NCBI GenBank assembly: GCA_016934355.1
Contig: JAFGTA010000122.1
Span: 1 to 5,476, forward strand
DNA length: 5,476 nt
From: Candidatus Bathyarchaeota archaeon
Lineage (GTDB): Archaea > Thermoproteota > Bathyarchaeia > TCS64
Direction: 5' to 3'
How positions within the stretch are numbered: the first letter of the stretch is position 1; every line of letters starts with the position of its first letter. This document shows, in pieces, positions 1 to 5,425 of the stretch. The position numbers and the translations under genes are program-made. A model generated the notes under the pieces. The model had not been told where the DNA came from. It saw only the letters and a list, made by a program, of their open reading frames with translations, and did no database searches.

Positions 1-1
1 G

Positions 2-112
2 TTCAGGACCGAGGCGGTGGACATGGAGGGATTCGACGTCTACACGCTGGACGGCACCTACGTCGGCAAGGTGGGGTTCCTCAGGAAGAGGCTGGAGTCC
101 TACTGTGTGTAG
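2..112 (+). CDS. C-terminal end of an unidentified protein (5' partial)
   Basis: The last 36 codons and a TAG stop of a gene that enters from the left edge, in the frame starting at base 2. Nearly every third position is G or C, which strongly suggests real coding sequence. The visible tail contains DVYTLDGTYVGKVGF followed by a basic stretch and ends ESYCV. A V-Y-x-x-D-G-x-Y-V-G-x-V pattern looks like a beta-strand, turn, beta-strand unit such as occurs in PRC-barrel or beta-propeller repeats, but 36 residues are too few to assign a family. It is convergent with the radical SAM gene, with 116 bp between the stops. Function unknown. Confidence 0.72.
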   Translation, partial: FRTEAVDMEGFDVYTLDGTYVGKVGFLRKRLESYCV

Positions 113-127
113 GGTCCCGCTACATAC

Positions 128-137
128 TTGTTCTTTT
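128..137 (+). terminator. possible T-rich terminator of the left-edge gene
   Basis: A short pyrimidine tract (TTGTTCTTTT) lies 15 bp after the TAG stop of the left-edge gene. Archaeal RNA polymerase commonly terminates at T-rich tracts without a hairpin. The tract is short and interrupted, so this is a weak call. Confidence 0.28.
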
Positions 138-204
138 ACATTGATCCGCGGAGATATGTTCTAGCTCAGGGTGTTACCGGGCTAAGCCAATAGTGTTGCC
201 ATTG

Positions 205-220
205 GGACCCTCACGGGTCC
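205..220 (-). other. 6-bp stem, 4-nt loop inverted repeat after the radical SAM gene
   Basis: GGACCC and GGGTCC are separated by four bases, 8 bp past the radical SAM stop codon on the minus strand. It could form a GC-rich hairpin at the 3' end of the peptidase/radical SAM transcript, acting as an RNA stabiliser or pause. No T-run follows it on the minus strand, so it is not a typical intrinsic terminator. A 6-bp repeat can arise by chance. Confidence 0.3.
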
Positions 221-228
221 ATCCTCCT

Positions 229-1122
229 TCAATCTTCTCCGAACACAGAGTAGCAGCGGTGACACCTGTTAACGTAGCAGCCTTCAGCAGGCGCAGGGCC
301 TCGCTCGTATATCCTTCTTAACCTTTCGTCGCTCCAAGCCCTGTCGAGGATCGTGCCGATGTTCTCCTCTTCGAGGTTCCCGAGCACAGCCTCGCGGAGC
401 GTCCCGAGGGGGCCGCAGCACGCCAACACGTCGCCGCCCGGCTTGACGCCGATGTCTGTGAGTACATGCCTGCACGGCCCCTCGGCAGCCTCGTGTTCGA
501 TTAACCACTCGTCCTTGGGTAGGTTGGCTCCGCGGCCGACGGGGGTGAACGCGGTCTCCATCGCCAACGCGGATGGGCTCTGGACCCTTGTCCTCCCGAG
601 TACCTGTATATCCAGGTCCTCCAGCAGCTCACCCACGGTTTCAGCGGTGATCCTGTTGCCCCGTTTGACGGCGATCATCAGAACCGGCTTCAGCCGCAGG
701 GCCTTGGCGGCCTCGTAGCAGTTCTTCACCCTGTCGAGGGGTATGTGTTCCTGATGGAAGTCGTCGACGCTGATGTTGAGAACGTCGAGGCCGGCGGCCT
801 TCAGTGGCTTCAGCTTCTCGTGGGCGATCCCGCCGCTCTCGGCCCAGTTGCAGTTGGTTACAGCCTCCTTGAGGAGGCTCTGCTTCGTTGCGTAGCCCAC
901 TGCCTCCTTGAGGGCGTCGTAGACGAGAAAAGGCTCGCCCCCTGTGAAGCTTATCCACCTCGCCCCGTCCGCGTTGGCCTCGTCTACGTAGCGTCTGATC
1001 CCGTCACCTGTCATATCCGATTTTTTTTCTGGTGATGAGCCGAACCAGCAGTGGCTGCACGCGACGTCGCATCGCTCGGTCAGCAGGAGGCCGACGCGGA
1101 AGAGGGGAGGGCGTGGATTCAT
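229..1122 (-). CDS. radical SAM protein with SPASM/twitch-like Cys-rich C-terminus
   Basis: A 297-residue radical SAM enzyme expected to cleave S-adenosylmethionine at a [4Fe-4S] cluster and start radical chemistry on an unknown substrate, probably in the cytoplasm. The CxxxCxxC cluster motif is C18, C22, C25 (RCDVACSHCW). FTGGEP (59-64) is the SAM-binding GGE motif, and SVDDFHQEHIP (118-128) is typical of several SPASM-type groups. The C-terminus holds C217, C235, C236 and a CxxxxCxxC at C282, C287, C290, together with the GNLEEENIGTIL stretch usual before the last cysteines of SPASM/twitch domains, so one extra Fe-S cluster is likely. The start is the only sensible ATG before the cluster motif; no clear ribosome-binding site precedes it. 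It follows the M28-like gene after 15 bp, implying co-transcription and perhaps translational coupling. An A8 run (GAA AAA AAA codons, residues 32-34) follows the cluster motif. Related families modify peptides or cofactors; the substrate cannot be read here. Confidence 0.93.
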   Translation of the reverse strand: MNPRPPLFRVGLLLTERCDVACSHCWFGSSPEKKSDMTGDGIRRYVDEANADGARWISFTGGEPFLVYDALKEAVGYATKQSLLKEAVTNCNWAESGGIAHEKLKPLKAAGLDVLNISVDDFHQEHIPLDRVKNCYEAAKALRLKPVLMIAVKRGNRITAETVGELLEDLDIQVLGRTRVQSPSALAMETAFTPVGRGANLPKDEWLIEHEAAEGPCRHVLTDIGVKPGGDVLACCGPLGTLREAVLGNLEEENIGTILDRAWSDERLRRIYERGPAPAEGCYVNRCHRCYSVFGED

Positions 1123-1137
1123 TGTAGTTAAAATGGG

Positions 1138-2934
1138 TTACTTGAGTTTCTCAAGGGTCTCGGCTACTAGCTGGTTTGCCTGGTAGAAGCCGTCCTCGAC
1201 TATGTTTCTCTGCCTGAGGAGGTGGTTCTTCAGCAGTTTGAACTCGTGGCTCTGGTGGAGCGTCATGTTGGCGAGGTCAATTATCTGTGATACCCGTGGG
1301 AAAGGCTGTGCGCCGAAGGTCTCCATGGTAGTCTGCTCGCTGGGCCCCGCGTTGCTGTGTGCCACGGGGTTGATGTGCCTTGACACCCATATGAGGCGGG
1401 TGTTCAACTCCTGTACCTCGTCCTCGATGAGGGATTTAGCCTTCTTCTCGATGGCTTCGTCCAGTTTCTTACTGAGCCGTAGGAACTCCTCGGCTCGCTC
1501 GATGACGGGGTATAGGTTGAAGTAGGCGCGGACCTTCTCGGACTTGCCCTGTATCTCCTCTAGTATTCCGTGCATGCGCTCGGCGTAGCCTGTGAAGCTG
1601 AAGGGCAGCACCGGGCAGTTGGTCATCCTGACGATGAAGCCCAGCTCTGCCCTTACGTCCATCTCCAGCACGTCGATGTCGCCGTGGTCCATGGTCGCGT
1701 AGGGGGTGTGCCACCACCAGCCGCCTCCGCTGTAGTTGACGTGGGGGTCGTAGAGCTCGTGGGGCCTGCTGGTGGTTATGCTGACGTGAGGCATCCCGGT
1801 GCCCCAGAAGCTGCCGTCGCCTGCGCGCGTCGCCCACCTGAGGTCCTCAACCTTATTGCCCTGCACGTGCTCGATTGTGTCCTGTGCGGCGTCCATCACC
1901 TCGGTGACCTGGACGGCCCTGAACCCCGTGGCTCCCTCTGTGCCCGGGCTGTCGATGTTGAGGCTGCAGAAACACCTGTGGCGCAGATCGTGCCACATGG
2001 CGTCGTTGTACCACGTGGAGCCCGCGTACCGGCCTATCTCGTGGCCCGTCCAGATGGCAAACCGGACGCTTCGCCTGAGCTTGCCCCGGTTCTCGTTGAG
2101 CAGCCGAGCCACCTCCATGATGGCGGTGTTGCCGGAGAGGTTGTCCACTACGCCTGGGCTGAACGGCGGCGTGTCCACGTGGCCGTTGACCAGTATGAAC
2201 TTGTCTGGCTCAGCGGAGCCCCGTATCTCGGTCTCCAGTAGAGGCAGGGTCTTCCAGCCGGTGTCCATGACGGATACGATGTGGGCTTTGACTCCGCCCT
2301 GCTTGACCAGCTTCTTGAGGGCTTGGCCGTCCTTATTGCTGATGTGGAGCACAGCGGGGATTGTCTGTATCTCATCTATGTTTTCGGGCGTCGGGCTGCC
2401 GCTTACGCTGAAGTCGGCTCTCTGGTGGACGACTGTGGGCATGTAGTCGTCCTGCTCGATGACCACGAGCCCCTTGAGGCCCATCTTCTGGAGCCTGAGG
2501 AGGAATCCGTCCCTGAGCCCCATCCAGTCGCCGCTTACCTTCTGCTCGCAGAGCACCACCTTGTCCCTGCACTCGGCGTACCCTATCTCGTCTGGCGGCA
2601 CGTAGATCATCTCGGCCTCGAAGCCCTCGGGGGAGGTGGTGCCCACCTGCCTGTAGGGTGTGCACTGGACGTTCATCTCCACAGGCTGCGTTACCCTGAG
2701 GCTGCTGTACTGGGGGTCGCTGAGGTACGCCTCGAACCAATGCATCCGGGTCTCTAGGCCGTACTCCTCCAGCCTGTCCTGAATGTACCGGATGGCCTGC
2801 ACCTCCTCGGGGCTGCCCGAGTGGATGGGCGCGAACTCCATCATGGCCTCCCAGTTGGCCTGCATCCGGGGCTTGTCTATGCCCTTCTCCAGGTCATCGA
2901 TGAGCTTCCGGGTCTCGTCGGTGAGCCAAATCAA
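1138..2934 (-). CDS. M28-family metallopeptidase-like protein with PA-like insert
   Basis: A 598-residue protein of the M28 (zinc aminopeptidase/carboxypeptidase) fold, with no signal peptide and therefore probably cytoplasmic. Residues about 10-75 and 230-445 match the peptidase core; about 85-225 looks like a PA (protease-associated) insert; about 450-598 is a helical tail not usual in simple M28 enzymes. Expected zinc ligands are visible: H252 and D254 region (GHVDT), D264 (GVVDNLSG), E299, D328 (NIDSPG) and H409 (WHTPYATMD). At the usual Glu-Glu pair the sequence reads GHEIGRYAGSTWY, so the position of the general-base Glu is H298 while the zinc-ligand Glu is kept. Activity is therefore uncertain: a variant hydrolase or a binding protein are both possible. 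The start is TTG, directly preceded by in-frame TGA two codons upstream, so no upstream start exists; a later ATG at residue 24 is less likely. It is the first gene of a two-gene unit with the radical SAM gene. Confidence 0.92.
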   Translation of the reverse strand: MIWLTDETRKLIDDLEKGIDKPRMQANWEAMMEFAPIHSGSPEEVQAIRYIQDRLEEYGLETRMHWFEAYLSDPQYSSLRVTQPVEMNVQCTPYRQVGTTSPEGFEAEMIYVPPDEIGYAECRDKVVLCEQKVSGDWMGLRDGFLLRLQKMGLKGLVVIEQDDYMPTVVHQRADFSVSGSPTPENIDEIQTIPAVLHISNKDGQALKKLVKQGGVKAHIVSVMDTGWKTLPLLETEIRGSAEPDKFILVNGHVDTPPFSPGVVDNLSGNTAIMEVARLLNENRGKLRRSVRFAIWTGHEIGRYAGSTWYNDAMWHDLRHRCFCSLNIDSPGTEGATGFRAVQVTEVMDAAQDTIEHVQGNKVEDLRWATRAGDGSFWGTGMPHVSITTSRPHELYDPHVNYSGGGWWWHTPYATMDHGDIDVLEMDVRAELGFIVRMTNCPVLPFSFTGYAERMHGILEEIQGKSEKVRAYFNLYPVIERAEEFLRLSKKLDEAIEKKAKSLIEDEVQELNTRLIWVSRHINPVAHSNAGPSEQTTMETFGAQPFPRVSQIIDLANMTLHQSHEFKLLKNHLLRQRNIVEDGFYQANQLVAETLEKLK

Positions 2935-2963
2935 ATTGAATCAAGAGCATAGTCACATCAAGG

Positions 2964-2976
2964 GGTATATTACTTA
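2964..2976. promoter_or_regulatory. TATA-like element, readable in both directions
   Basis: GGTATATTACTTA contains TATATTA on the plus strand and TAATATA on the minus strand. On the minus strand its centre is about 36 bp before the TTG start of the M28-like gene, which predicts a leader of roughly 10 nt. On the plus strand it lies about 31 bp before ATG 3001, predicting a leader of about 5 nt for the Cys-rich frame. Predicted from spacing alone; no start-site data. Confidence 0.4.
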
Positions 2977-3117
2977 CCCGGGCGTGGTGGACACTCCAAC
3001 ATGCTAGTTGACATGGGTGGATGCTGTGCTAAATGAGACGAAAAACCTTGGAGACACGGCAAATGTGCCGCAACCGTTATAGACGAAAGGCGCCTATATC
3101 TAATCCTCAGGAATAAA

Positions 3118-3273
3118 TTGAACCCCTGTAGAGAATGCCTGAGAGTTTTTGGAGACAGCCTGTGCGCGGAGCTAGGTCACTGCGTCTGGGAGGGAACCGA
3201 CGAGAGACCAACGCCGGCATCCGAGGATTTGATGCAAGCGGAAGCCTCCTTTGAGAAGGCGGTTGTCTCCTAA
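3118..3273 (+). CDS. candidate 51-residue Cys-rich protein (hypothetical)
   Basis: A small frame starting at TTG 3118 and ending at TAA 3271-3273. AGGA lies about 5 bp before the TTG and could serve as a ribosome-binding site. The product begins with NPCRECLRVFGDSLC and continues to GHCVWEG, giving C4-x2-C7-x8-C16-x5-C22, a spacing that could bind one zinc. The rest is acidic and Ala/Glu rich. Roughly two thirds of codons end in G or C, against under half in the open stretch just upstream, which favours coding from about this point. A strong T-tract follows the stop by 5 bp. The frame is in fact open from 3037, and from ATG 3001 if one TGA at 3034-3036 is ignored, so the true product may be a longer 90-residue protein or a pseudogene of it. 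It may also be non-coding. The 2935-3117 stretch before it holds no other convincing gene. Confidence 0.33.
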   Translation: MNPCRECLRVFGDSLCAELGHCVWEGTDERPTPASEDLMQAEASFEKAVVS

Positions 3274-3278
3274 CTCAA

Positions 3279-3291
3279 TTTTTTATTTTTT
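3279..3291 (+). terminator. T6-A-T6 tract, archaeal-type terminator
   Basis: Six T, one A, six T on the plus strand, 5 bp after the TAA of the Cys-rich frame. U-rich tracts terminate archaeal transcription. It is in the right orientation for a plus-strand transcript and the wrong one for the minus-strand tRNA, whose 3' end is at 3295. It is flanked by ACTCAA (3273-3278) and TTGAGT (3290-3295), which could pair as a weak 6-bp stem. Its presence argues that something is transcribed rightward through 3000-3273. Confidence 0.55.
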
Positions 3292-3294
3292 GAG

Positions 3295-3371
3295 TGGTGG
3301 GACCGCCCGGATTCGAACCGGGGATCACGCGGACCCGAACCGCGTATCGTACCAAGCTTGACCACGGTCCC
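3295..3371 (-). tRNA. tRNA-Pro (anticodon CGG), CCA encoded
   Basis: A full cloverleaf reads on the minus strand. The acceptor stem is GGGACCG (3371-3365) with CGGTCCC (3305-3299), the discriminator is A at 3298, and CCA is encoded at 3297-3295. The T arm is CCCGG-TTCGAAT-CCGGG. The anticodon stem is CGCGG/CCGCG with loop TTCGGGT; the anticodon C34-G35-G36 lies at 3337-3335 and reads the proline codon CCG. G18-G19 are present in the D loop. The D stem is weak, with a G10-T25 wobble and an A13-C22 mismatch, as often seen in archaeal tRNAs. There is no intron in the anticodon loop. The gene stands alone, with its own box A upstream. Confidence 0.97.
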
Positions 3372-3394
3372 GCGATGTAGAACCGACGCACAGA

Positions 3395-3404
3395 CCTTAA
3401 AAAA
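3395..3404 (-). promoter_or_regulatory. box A (TATA) of the tRNA-Pro gene
   Basis: TTTTTTAAGG on the minus strand, in an otherwise GC-rich stretch. Its centre is about 29 bp before the first base of the mature tRNA, consistent with an archaeal start site a few bases upstream of it. Confidence 0.6.
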
Positions 3405-3442
3405 GATTCTCCGGCGCCAACGGCTCCTCCAAGGGTTTCGGC

Positions 3443-3450
3443 TTTATATT
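3443..3450 (+). promoter_or_regulatory. box A (TATA) of the 3474 gene
   Basis: TTTATATT, centred about 27 bp before the ATG at 3474. The spacing predicts a start site at or within one or two bases of the ATG, so the mRNA is probably leaderless. A weak GGAT at 3466-3469 is the only ribosome-binding-site-like sequence. Confidence 0.6.
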
Positions 3451-3473
3451 CACATATTTGCAGTTGGATCACG

Positions 3474-4175
3474 ATGAAGAGGCTCTACGTTGCGTCCGTA
3501 ATCCTGTTAGCTACCGTCCTCGTCTACTCCATATCTATACAGGACTACAGTGGGAGGGTTGAGCCCGCCTTCGTGGCAGACGACGAGATTTCACGTTACG
3601 TCTACTATCTGGGTTTTAACCGGTCTTACTACGAAGTCACCGTAGACAACGACTCGTTCAAGGTAGCTGAAGTGTACCTAGACACCAGCCACCGGTACCT
3701 ATACCAGAAACTTGTGGTGGAACACACCAAAGAGGAAAAGATAGGCTCCTTCAGCATACACACCGGCCCCGTCGAGTCGCCTTCGAAGGTCGAGGTCACA
3801 GGCTACCGCCCAAAGGTTGGGCGCCTCAACGATGTGCCCGTGTTGGACAAGTTCTACCCCGAGATATACAACCCCTACGAGCTGCCCGCCTACGTGGCTG
3901 AGGTGAGGATGACGCTGTCCAACGAGACGCACCGTTACTGGAAGATGTACCGTCCAAGTATGAAGGGAAACGCCGGTTTGATCATGCCGGGGGAGCGCAC
4001 CTACCCCGGGGAATCGATGCCATACAGTAGGTGGCAGATAGGCGACACGGATAATTCGACGATCACGAAGCTGGAGGAGTTGGAGGGAAAGACCTACGAC
4101 CTGTACTTCGAAATATTGGACGGGGCCGGAAACCTGCTGGGTGAGGCAGTCTTCCGCCATTCATTCATCGGGTGA
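3474..4175 (+). CDS. exported or membrane-anchored protein of unknown function
   Basis: A 233-residue protein I do not recognise. Residues 1-3 are MKR, followed by a hydrophobic segment at about 4-22 (YVASVILLATVLVYSISI), which looks like a signal peptide or N-terminal membrane anchor. The rest is hydrophilic, rich in Tyr, Glu, Asp and Pro, with alternating patterns suggesting beta strands, and has no Cys, so it is probably folded outside the cell membrane. Four N-glycosylation sequons are present: N49-R-S, N59-D-S, N150-E-T and N194-S-T, which fits a surface-exposed archaeal protein. No catalytic motif is apparent. The ATG follows a well-placed TATA box and is likely translated from a leaderless transcript. 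The TGA stop lies 3 bp from the stop of the convergent AbrB-PhoU gene. Codons show more ATA and other A/T endings than the M28-like gene. A role with the neighbouring regulator is not shown. Confidence 0.85.
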   Translation: MKRLYVASVILLATVLVYSISIQDYSGRVEPAFVADDEISRYVYYLGFNRSYYEVTVDNDSFKVAEVYLDTSHRYLYQKLVVEHTKEEKIGSFSIHTGPVESPSKVEVTGYRPKVGRLNDVPVLDKFYPEIYNPYELPAYVAEVRMTLSNETHRYWKMYRPSMKGNAGLIMPGERTYPGESMPYSRWQIGDTDNSTITKLEELEGKTYDLYFEILDGAGNLLGEAVFRHSFIG

Positions 4176-4178
4176 GCT

Positions 4179-5252
4179 CTACGCCTCGACGACGGCGTCC
4201 TTGATCGTCATGTTGAGAACCACCTCGGCAATGTCCGCGCCGTACTCGGCGGTACGTAGGATGCTCTCCACGATCAGCCTCAGCGCAGGCATCTCCTCAG
4301 GGGGGGCGTGCTTCACGATCTTGTGCAGAACCTCCGTCTCGAGCTTCCTAGTCTGCATGGCCTTGTTAAGCACCTTGTCGGCCTCCTCGTAGTTCCCATC
4401 AAAGACGGCGTCCATGGCGTTTTCGAAGATAGATAGCGCGAACTCGCTCAGCCGCTGAAGCTCCGCCAGTATCTCCTGGTTGACGATGCTAAGCGTCAGC
4501 TCAAGCCGGTTGTGGGCTATGTTCACGGCGTGGTCGGCCATACGCTCCACCGACTTGGTGATGAGCCTGTACCCGAGGCACTCCCGAGGCGACTTGAGCC
4601 CGCTCTCCTTCAGTATATGGCCGTCCATAACAGCCACCTTAAGCAGCCTTATGATGTAGAGGTTGAAGCGGTCCACCTCGTCGTCCATAGCCACGACCTC
4701 CCGGGCCAGATGCGCCTCCTCCGTTGCCAGGGCGGTTATGGCGTCCCTGTGCATCGAGGCCGCGATGACGCTCATCCGTCTCATCGCGTCCTTCACTGAG
4801 AGCTCTGCGTAGCTGAGAAGAACCTGCAGCGTGAGCTCCTGGGGTAGATCGGAGAGAATCTCGGTGCCCACAAGCTTCTTCCGTGTGAAGTCCTTGACTG
4901 TGAACCTCTGGGCACTGTCGATCCTCTGCTGGTTGTTCTTCAGCTGGATGATGTTGTACCCCATGAGGTACGCCGAGACGGCTCTGCGCACGATGCTCTC
5001 TGGAGTGTCGTCAGGCTTGGGGTATATGATGACCTTCCTTGTGCCGTCACCCGTGTCCGCTCCCTGAGGCTGCAGACACAGCGTTAGATCGTCTTTCTGG
5101 TTGATGCGGACGACGCTTCCCTTCTGAAGGCCCATCTGCTCGACCCATGTCTTCGGCAGTGAGATGATGTATGTCGAGCCGCCTGTGACCTGTACCTTGC
5201 GTAGCTCCTCGCCCGGACCTTTACTCTGCATCTTTGCTACCCTGACCACCAT
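4179..5252 (-). CDS. phoU: AbrB/SpoVT-PhoU regulator (phosphate uptake regulator-like)
   Basis: A 357-residue cytoplasmic protein. Residues about 18-60 (RKVQVTGGSTYIISLPKTW, then VVRI) form a swapped-hairpin AbrB/SpoVT-type DNA-binding domain. About 70-145 is a linker region, and two helical PhoU repeats follow at about 148-250 and 260-350. Each repeat keeps an ExxxD metal-binding pattern: E236-R-M-A-D240 and E336-Y-G-A-D340. PhoU proteins respond to phosphate supply through the PstSCAB transporter and, in bacteria, its histidine kinase; archaea lack that kinase in most cases, and the AbrB domain suggests direct DNA binding instead. This is family knowledge plus inference. ATG 5252 is preceded by AGGA at very short distance; ATG 5231 (residue 8) is a possible alternative and leaves the DNA-binding domain intact. 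The gene diverges from a partial hydrophobic gene at 5426 and is convergent with the 3474 gene. Homologues sometimes bind other ligands, so the phosphate role is probable, not proven. Confidence 0.93.
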   Translation of the reverse strand: MVVRVAKMQSKGPGEELRKVQVTGGSTYIISLPKTWVEQMGLQKGSVVRINQKDDLTLCLQPQGADTGDGTRKVIIYPKPDDTPESIVRRAVSAYLMGYNIIQLKNNQQRIDSAQRFTVKDFTRKKLVGTEILSDLPQELTLQVLLSYAELSVKDAMRRMSVIAASMHRDAITALATEEAHLAREVVAMDDEVDRFNLYIIRLLKVAVMDGHILKESGLKSPRECLGYRLITKSVERMADHAVNIAHNRLELTLSIVNQEILAELQRLSEFALSIFENAMDAVFDGNYEEADKVLNKAMQTRKLETEVLHKIVKHAPPEEMPALRLIVESILRTAEYGADIAEVVLNMTIKDAVVEA

Positions 5253-5266
5253 ATCCTAGTTGGCTG

Positions 5267-5294
5267 TAAATATAATTATCTAATATATTGTATT
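5267..5294 (-). promoter_or_regulatory. TATA-like region of the AbrB-PhoU gene
   Basis: Two overlapping A/T boxes read on the minus strand: one around 5280-5294 (AATACAATATATTAG region) and one at 5267-5277 (AATTATATTTA). The distal box would place the start near 5261, giving a leader of about 9 nt for ATG 5252. The proximal box would place it near 5246 and favour ATG 5231. TAATA and TATTA arms at 5281-5295 form a 5-bp inverted repeat that could be an operator, but this is weak in such AT-rich DNA. Confidence 0.4.
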
Positions 5295-5352
5295 AAACCG
5301 AGGCGTCAATATAAAATATATAGAAGTATATGGACTCTGTTTGGTTTTATTC

Positions 5353-5370
5353 TTTTTATATAATATATAA
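5353..5370 (+). promoter_or_regulatory. TATA-like region of the 5426 gene
   Basis: A long A/T stretch (TTTTTATATAATATATAA) centred about 64 bp before TTG 5426. A start about 26 bp downstream would give a leader of some 35-40 nt, long enough to hold the ribosome-binding site at 5414. The exact box cannot be picked out because the whole 5253-5390 spacer is AT-rich. Confidence 0.4.
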
Positions 5371-5413
5371 GTAATCTATTTATTATAGCCCTTGCTATAG
5401 CGCATCAGATCAA

Positions 5414-5418
5414 GAGGT
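5414..5418 (+). promoter_or_regulatory. ribosome-binding site GAGGT that fixes the TTG start at 5426
   Basis: GAGGT matches the anti-Shine-Dalgarno end of 16S rRNA and lies 7 bp before TTG 5426. No ATG or GTG is in frame nearby, and the overlapping GTG at 5430 meets a stop after seven codons, so the TTG is the best start. Confidence 0.55.
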
Positions 5419-5425
5419 ACAGATA

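Noticed and set aside
1570..2241. Long plus-strand open frame antisense to the M28-like gene
   Set aside because: It has low-complexity, Val/His/Ala-rich composition expected from the antisense of a GC-rich gene, while the minus-strand frame shows conserved zinc ligands.
3057..3070. CGGCA-AATG-TGCCG hairpin 20 nt after the TGA at 3034-3036, considered as a bacterial-type SECIS
   Set aside because: The distance is in the bacterial range, but the stem is only 5 bp, the loop lacks the expected leading G, and the host appears archaeal, where SECIS elements are normally in untranslated regions.
2940..3275. C/D-box or other structured ncRNA in the gap before the tRNA
   Set aside because: No proper RUGAUGA and CUGA box pair with suitable spacing; the open Cys-rich frame explains the region better.
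3275..3472. Minus-strand frame running through the tRNA
   Set aside because: It covers the whole tRNA gene and both its promoter and the T-tract, and its translation has no protein-like features.
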